A DNA stretch of 64,000 nucleotides. It comes from Sistotremastrum niveocremeum HHB9708 (Eukaryota > Basidiomycota > Agaricomycetes > Sistotremastrales > Sistotremastraceae). This document shows positions 59,001-64,000 of this stretch, piece after piece (the stretch's first letter is position 1; every line of letters begins with the position of its first letter). The notes under the pieces are model-generated. The model did not search any database. It was not told the DNA's origin and worked only from the letters and a program-made list of their open reading frames with translations. The stretch spans positions 533,825-597,824 of the forward strand of contig KV419398.1 of the NCBI GenBank assembly GCA_001630475.1. The letters run 5' to 3'. A program made the translations under genes and the position numbers.

Positions 59001-60073
59001 AAAGAATGCAATATAGCATACCGATGATGAGGCCATGTGAGCATCAACAGATTAGCCGCGTTTCCGGTCACGGTCCAAGTGAAGGACAAGGTTGCGGTGT
59101 CACCTGAGAACGTGTAGTCTGTCGTCACGGCAGTAGGATAATTAGCAGCGTATTGATCCAGAAGTGGCTGGTGCGAGGTGCTGTTAAGCTTAGCAACACG
59201 AAGTACTCCATTAAAGGGAGCTGAGGCCTTGATGGTGCCTGTCGCGCCGGTAGAGCTCGCAGACAAGGTGATGGCGCCGTTCAAGGAATATATAAGGTAC
59301 GTCCCGATATTGTTGACTACCGCGAATTCGGTTCCAGTGGAAGAAACTGATGCATCGAATTAGCCTGGTTGCACTTATTCCATCAGTTACTTCGCGACTT
59401 GCCTGCTGCTCCGTTGTTGGTAACCGTTTTCCCAGCGAAAGATGTTATAACACCTTGACCGCTAGTAAAGAGAGGCGTAGCCGCAGCAAAATTGAAGGTC
59501 AGATATGGAGAACCGGGGACGAGATAGCTGGTCATGGTGCTTGCGCCGGTGAAATACTGAACGGTGATAGATTGTGAGTCCTTGAAAGACCTATCAGTCA
59601 TATCACATAGAAACATTGCGTCTACACGTACCCAGCCGAGTGTTTTGTGGTCGTTGAAGTTGCCCGAGTGTTCCACAAAACCCACCGACCAATCGGTCTG
59701 AGTGGGCTGATGTATCGACGTGCCATCGAAGTCGCGATTTGACGACACCCCGAATTGGATCGAGCTGTTGGCCATGTTTGACTCGTACGGGAAGGGCCCA
59801 GCGCAGACTCTGCAAATAGTACGTCCTTAGCTGCTGCATCAATGTCAAGAAATTTCAGACTTACGCATTACCTGGCGCGACACCATAGCCAACCCACCAG
59901 TTATCGGTAGGAAAGGGACCCGAGTGTCCGGCAAAAAACGAAGTCAACGGCGGAGCTGCACAGGCGACATTACCACCAGCAGGAGCGGGAGCATCTGTGG
60001 CAATGGGACCAAAGATCGCATTGGCTGTGCCAAGGTAGCCTAAGGCGAGGAGGGAAGCCTGAAGAAAGCGCAT
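56094..60073 (-). CDS. GH81 endo-beta-1,3-glucanase with three C-terminal beta-trefoil repeats (about 1160 aa; one frame break)
   Basis: Ten exons: 59865-60073, 59632-59809, 59403-59580, 59022-59346, 58558-58961, 58345-58508, 58163-58296, 57828-58110, 57729-57768, 56094-57668. A signal peptide (residues 1-19) makes it secreted. The GH81 core is plain: [35 protein letters not shown] and the acidic catalytic region [17 protein letters not shown]. It cleaves beta-1,3-glucan of fungal walls, in remodelling or mycoparasitism. The last exon adds three repeats of about 140 residues, each with (S/G)Gx[11 protein letters not shown] and ASTWE(T/S) signatures: beta-trefoil (fascin/ricin-B-like) modules. 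Intron 3 (59347-59402) is GC-AG. In exon 5 near 58639 the frame stops at TAG and continues one base over (AGT CTA...), so the gene needs a one-base correction or is damaged. Confidence 0.85.
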
Positions 60074-62501
60074 CGCAACCGGCTTGAAGCTCTACAGACC
60101 GTTCTGTGGGCCTTTTATGTTCATCCTAACAGTTCTCTGTTCACATTCAGTGATCGTCCATGGCAAGGTTTTCGGAATGGAAGAGCTAATCGTGGCACAA
60201 CGTCTAAATCTCTGAAGGGATGAGTGTCTGCCATGATCAGCGGGATTCTGTGAGACGTGTGTGCTCAGACGGTCGGGTGGACGTCTCAATATCGACCTTG
60301 ATGTTCGAAAGATAGAAACGCATTGTGGCATAAATTGAGGGCAATGAAGGCAACACACCTGACTCTCCATTTGGGGAACTCCGGTACAATTACTGCCGAC
60401 AGCAAGCCGCAAGATACAGCGACGAAGCATAATAATCGTCGAAAGTTGAGCAGGTGAGCTGTGAGAGGTGAATGAGTAAATGGAACGGACACATGCGATG
60501 GCCGAGCTTCAGCCACTTTGCACGATCCACGGGACCAATTTCGAAGCCTCAAGAGACTTTGCTGATCAAAACGCCGAATCAAGTACTCAGAGCGAAAGTT
60601 TCTGATGGTTTGCGGCATTCTGCTGCTCTATGTTGCCATCTTAGTGGATGTCATCGTATAATTCAGGCCAAGTGAGCGCCTGTATACACCGGGAGTCGGA
60701 GTCACCCAGAGAGTGACCTGCCCGATCACCGATATAATTGTTCTGCTTCTGTGCCGAAGCTTCCCAGCTCAGCAAAAGCACCTGGCTTGCTTAGCCCCAA
60801 TGATTCAGTCCATTGAATCAACATGGCTTCGATGGTCCGAGACTGTGGATAGCAGTCATTAAGGATGGAACGCTGATCATGACACTCGACGCTTACCGAA
60901 GAATGTAATCCTATACCTCACAGGTGACCCACTTCCTAAAGCAGAAAGACACGCAGATTCCTGAATCTTTTCTTGTCTTCGGGATGTTTGCGTCAAGTCT
61001 CTCCAATGATCTGGCGTTCTGGTGCTCCTTGCGTCGTTCAACGATGCATATTCATCCACTCACCATCCGATCCTTCGCGGGTGCACATGCTCGCAGTCCC
61101 GGTCCACCGGAGTCCCCGTCTGGGCGACAACAATATACGATTAGTACATCTCGAATACAAGGGGTTCGTCTGCAAGTGACTTCTAATCAGGGCAACTGAG
61201 GAACCTGCATGTTGGCGAGCGACTGCTATGTCCGAGGTTCCGACCCACAGATCGAATGATACTGTGGTTCCTCGCGCTCAAACGGACTCAGAAAAAAATT
61301 CAGAGCAGTGCCAATTAGATAAATGCTAAAAAGGTCTAGTGAAATTTCGTAAATGTGGTTTAGTTCAGACTGAGCTTATTACGTGCCTTGCAGGAATCGT
61401 TTAAGATCGAGTGCTCTCGCGATGTTCAAGATCTCCACAAAGGTAACTTACCGATGGGGTTTCTTTTGCCTCATCTTCAAATTCGTGCTCCTCTGCGACG
61501 CGCATTCCATTATTTGCTGTGATCGAGTTTCGCTAAAGGGCCGGCGTGGCTGACGTCTGTGTGTCCAGACCAAATTGACGGTCCCTGGCCTCTTCGGCGC
61601 ACGGGCAGAATATTGTTTGCCCCTTGGGTTTCGTTACCAAAGTGCGTGTCAGACCACTTCGGCTTATATACAATTGATGATTTGGTATATGGTCTGTTCA
61701 ACAAAGCAGCATCATTCTGTCTCAACCAATTTGCCATTGGATTTACCCTTTCGAACCAATCCTTCCCACGTGCCGAGACCTCCATCCAAAGCCGTCCACC
61801 CTCGAAATCTTTGCGCGTTGGTGTGAGCCCAGCAGTCATCAGCTAACTGCATCAAGTATTTGTCAAAGCAATATAATTTCTTTTGGTAGATTGGACTTCG
61901 GGCTGCAGGCTTGATTGCGTTCAGCCCGTGCAACTGCTTTTGAGCTATGTTGGGTGATCGAAGAGATATTTACCAGCAGCGCAGCCATGATGGCGAAGCA
62001 TGAACCAAGCGCCCAACAAAACAATTCCTTCTCGGTCACACCATCGCTTCCTCCTCCGACTCGAAAAAAAACTCCGTGTAGTATGTGTATATCGTCGCCT
62101 TTGGGGATCAATTCATTGCCATGACATCAATCATGAAGCCTTCTGATTCCATGCGTTGAAGTAACTTCGACCGTGCTAAATTTTAGACCTATTTCATAAC
62201 TGACAAAGAGAAAGTTTCGTTTGGAAATGGACTTGGTATTTTGAAATCGATTTTTCTCTCGCCTCGGCGCCCAGGCTTTGAGATATCTTCCGCGCGTCAT
62301 AGTTTGCTACACCAGCACGATGACCGTCACATTGTTAAACGAATCAATTTTTGAGCTGGATGCTCAAGAGTCGAGACCTCGCGAAACAGAGTGACAGCGT
62401 CGACGGCTGCCAATGTTTCACGTTGGCGCCTTACGTACAAGCAGTCGGCGATAACGGAAAAAAGGTGAAAGGTACATTTTATTCAAGCAAATATTTCCTA
62501 T
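60074..62501. other. 2.4-kb intergenic region
   Basis: Upstream of the GH81 gene and downstream of the second ABC transporter. Minus-strand frames between 61510 and 62111 have gene-like composition (a hydrophobic CWALGSCFAIMAALL stretch, possible GT-AG joints) but do not join into a clean model or match a family I know; they may be a gene relic. The rest (60100-61500) appears empty. Confidence 0.4.
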
Positions 62502-64000
62502 CTATGCACCATTCGTGGCAAATGCCTGAGCTCGAGCTGCATCTTCCAACTCTTGATATGTCCCGCTCTTGAGACACATGTTACGGAAAACCCCATCCTC
62601 CTTCCTAATTAGATTGTACGGTGTGTCACACTCGGCAATCGTGCCCTGATCGAGCACAATCAATCGATCGTAATCGATAACCGTTCTCAGACGGTGTGCC
62701 ACTGTGAGCAACAATGAGCCTTTGAATTCGTCTCGGATGGTTGCTTGGATCTTTGCATCCGTTTCAAAATCGATGCTACTGGTTGCCTCGTCCAGCACAA
62801 TGATGGAGCTTTGTCGGAGCAGAGCGCGAGCCATTGCGATCAACTGTCTCTGTCCTTGCGAGAAGTTGGTGCCACCCGCAGACACTTTAGAATCTAGCGT
62901 GATTGCTTTTTTGTCATCGTCGGTACGATCACTTCGGAACGACACGGCAGTCATAGTTGACTGGTTCGTCGGTGCTCTCTGCAAAGGGGAAGATGAAGAT
63001 GAGCCCACGACGGTACTGCCCTCGCCTTCAGCGGGCTCCGCGTCAGCAGATGCTGAATAGATGGATGGAGCACGAGATGTTTTTTGTGACGCATGAGCAG
63101 TAGGAGAAATCATTTGGACACGATAGAGTGCATCCAAACATTCCGCGTCGGTATATTCATCTACGAATGACATCAGAACATAGCTCCTGAGAACAAGACG
63201 AGTGCTTACTGAAAGGATCCAAATTATCTCTAATGGTTCCTGAGAATAAGGCTGCACGGCGATTAGGCATGCGTTGGGTGAACTGCAATCAACACTTACT
63301 AGCATCTTGCGGTATGAAGGTCTAGAATCATGAATGAGCAAGTTGAACACTGGATAAAGGAAAATTATGTACCAATCGTGCACGCAAATCGTGCAATCCA
63401 ATAGTCGTGATATCGATGCCATCAATCATGATCGTTCCCTTGTGAGGATCCACCTTGATAGATATCGGTAAATATCATATTCTCTGGAAAACTATATCGC
63501 ACTCACAAAGCGGAGAATACTCATCGCCAACGTGGATTTACCTGAACCCGTCCGACCCAGTAAACCCACTCTTTCTCTCGGTTTCAAAGCAAAAGTGATG
63601 CCATGGATGACGGAAGGAAGATCGGGAGCATATTTGATCTCCAGATCTTTCACGACGATCATGCCCTCCGGATTATTGTCAGATGGCCAGTAGGCAGGAG
63701 GGCGGTTCAACTCAATGATCCTAGGCGGCTGTTGAGGAAGATCGAGATATTCGACAATACGTTCTACTGAATTCAAATCCAGTTCCAGACTTGTCCAGAA
63801 CCTACAAGTCCAGTAAATGGAATTCGTGAATGCCATAGCTGGTAAATATCTCAGCAAAGCTGGAACGAAAGGAAAACGGGCTTAACACACCAGAGGTGAT
63901 GGTAAGACCGGCATATCCCGCAGGCACCTTGCCCGAAAGGGAAAGCAGAGTCGTGACCAAAACTGCAACAGCACCAAGGCTACGAGAGTGGTCAGTATCA
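62502..64000 (-). CDS. second ABCC/MRP transporter, C-terminal part with NBD2 (5' part outside window)
   Basis: Visible exons, 5' to 3': 63891-63979, 63507-63859, 63373-63453, 63300-63321 (22 nt), 63210-63251, 62502-63160; the gene continues past the right edge. The end of TMD2 (YAGLTITSALLRYLPAMAF) leads to NBD2 with Walker A GLLGRTGSGKST, Q-loop FIPQDATLFSGT, signature FSQGQRQ (first residue Phe instead of Leu), Walker B SIIVLDEATSSID and switch VAHRL. A Ser/Ala/Glu-rich insert of about 80 residues sits before the signature, unlike the transporter at 26013. The intron at 63860-63890 would be only 31 nt. Likely exports conjugated or amphipathic compounds; substrate unknown. Confidence 0.9.

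Noticed and set aside
61510-62111. Gene model from three overlapping minus-strand frames
   Set aside because: Possible splice sites exist, but no single frame set with an ATG and a recognisable product emerged; noted only as a possible relic.
1-64000. tRNA, rRNA, CRISPR or viral/LTR elements
   Set aside because: Looked for by eye (B-box-like GGTTCGAATCC, regular repeat arrays, reverse transcriptase or capsid-like frames) and none were found.

Overview
The window looks like nuclear DNA of a mushroom-forming basidiomycete (Agaricomycetes). Almost every gene is cut by many short introns of about 47-65 nt with GT..AG ends. The gene set fits as well: F-box-like orphan families, small beta-trefoil proteins, a Zn2Cys6 regulator, ABCC transporters, a fungal plasma-membrane H+-ATPase and a GH81 glucanase. 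All exon models were built by hand from reading frame, splice sites and family expectation. I saw no tRNA or rRNA gene, no CRISPR array, and no recognisable transposon or viral element.

Layout. 1-575: 3' end of a tail-anchored protein. 1154-4333: tandem pair of F-box-like paralogues. 4702-7026: tandem pair of secreted, probably GPI-anchored twins. 7546-8499: beta-trefoil protein with a Gly/Asn-rich tail. 9914-11289: 2-oxoglutarate/Fe(II) oxygenase. 11853-14061: large Cys-rich orphan. 14491-16278: membrane-anchored CAP64-like SGNH protein. 16845-20983: a 4.1-kb inverted repeat with divergent twin genes for 156-residue beta-trefoil-like proteins. 21293-22652: third F-box paralogue. 23012-24483: alpha/beta hydrolase. 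26013-32194: 30-exon ABCC transporter. 32489-35314: UBA/UIM/USP-fold protein with a lost Cys box. 36605-40594: Zn2Cys6 transcription factor. 42076-42957: small F-box-like gene. 43138-46316: compact housekeeping cluster (Hikeshi, SUZ-domain protein, Dug1-type dipeptidase). 47330-49000: F-box/LRR-like protein. 49369-49886: small orphan. 50224-54593: 24-exon H+-ATPase. 56094-60073: GH81 glucanase with three C-terminal beta-trefoil repeats. 62502 to the end: 3' part of a second ABCC transporter.

How the genes relate. The region mixes core functions (proton pump, glutathione turnover, Hsp70 import, ubiquitin-linked protein) with lineage-specific families that multiply locally: three related F-box proteins, two GPI twins, two trefoil twins. 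Beta-trefoil folds recur in three unrelated contexts: a lectin-like protein, the inverted-repeat twins, and the tail of a cell-wall glucanase.

Most striking points: (1) the inverted-repeat twins share a 704-bp tract identical base for base, covering promoter, exon 1, intron 1 and most of exon 2, then diverge abruptly, as expected of recent gene conversion; (2) the USP25/28-like protein lacks the nucleophile Cys; (3) very small exons carry catalytic-core motifs (7 nt in the H+-ATPase hinge, 13 nt in the ABC signature); (4) three GC-AG introns, one of them stop-free in frame; (5) two candidate introns of only 29 and 31 nt; (6) a frame break in the GH81 gene.
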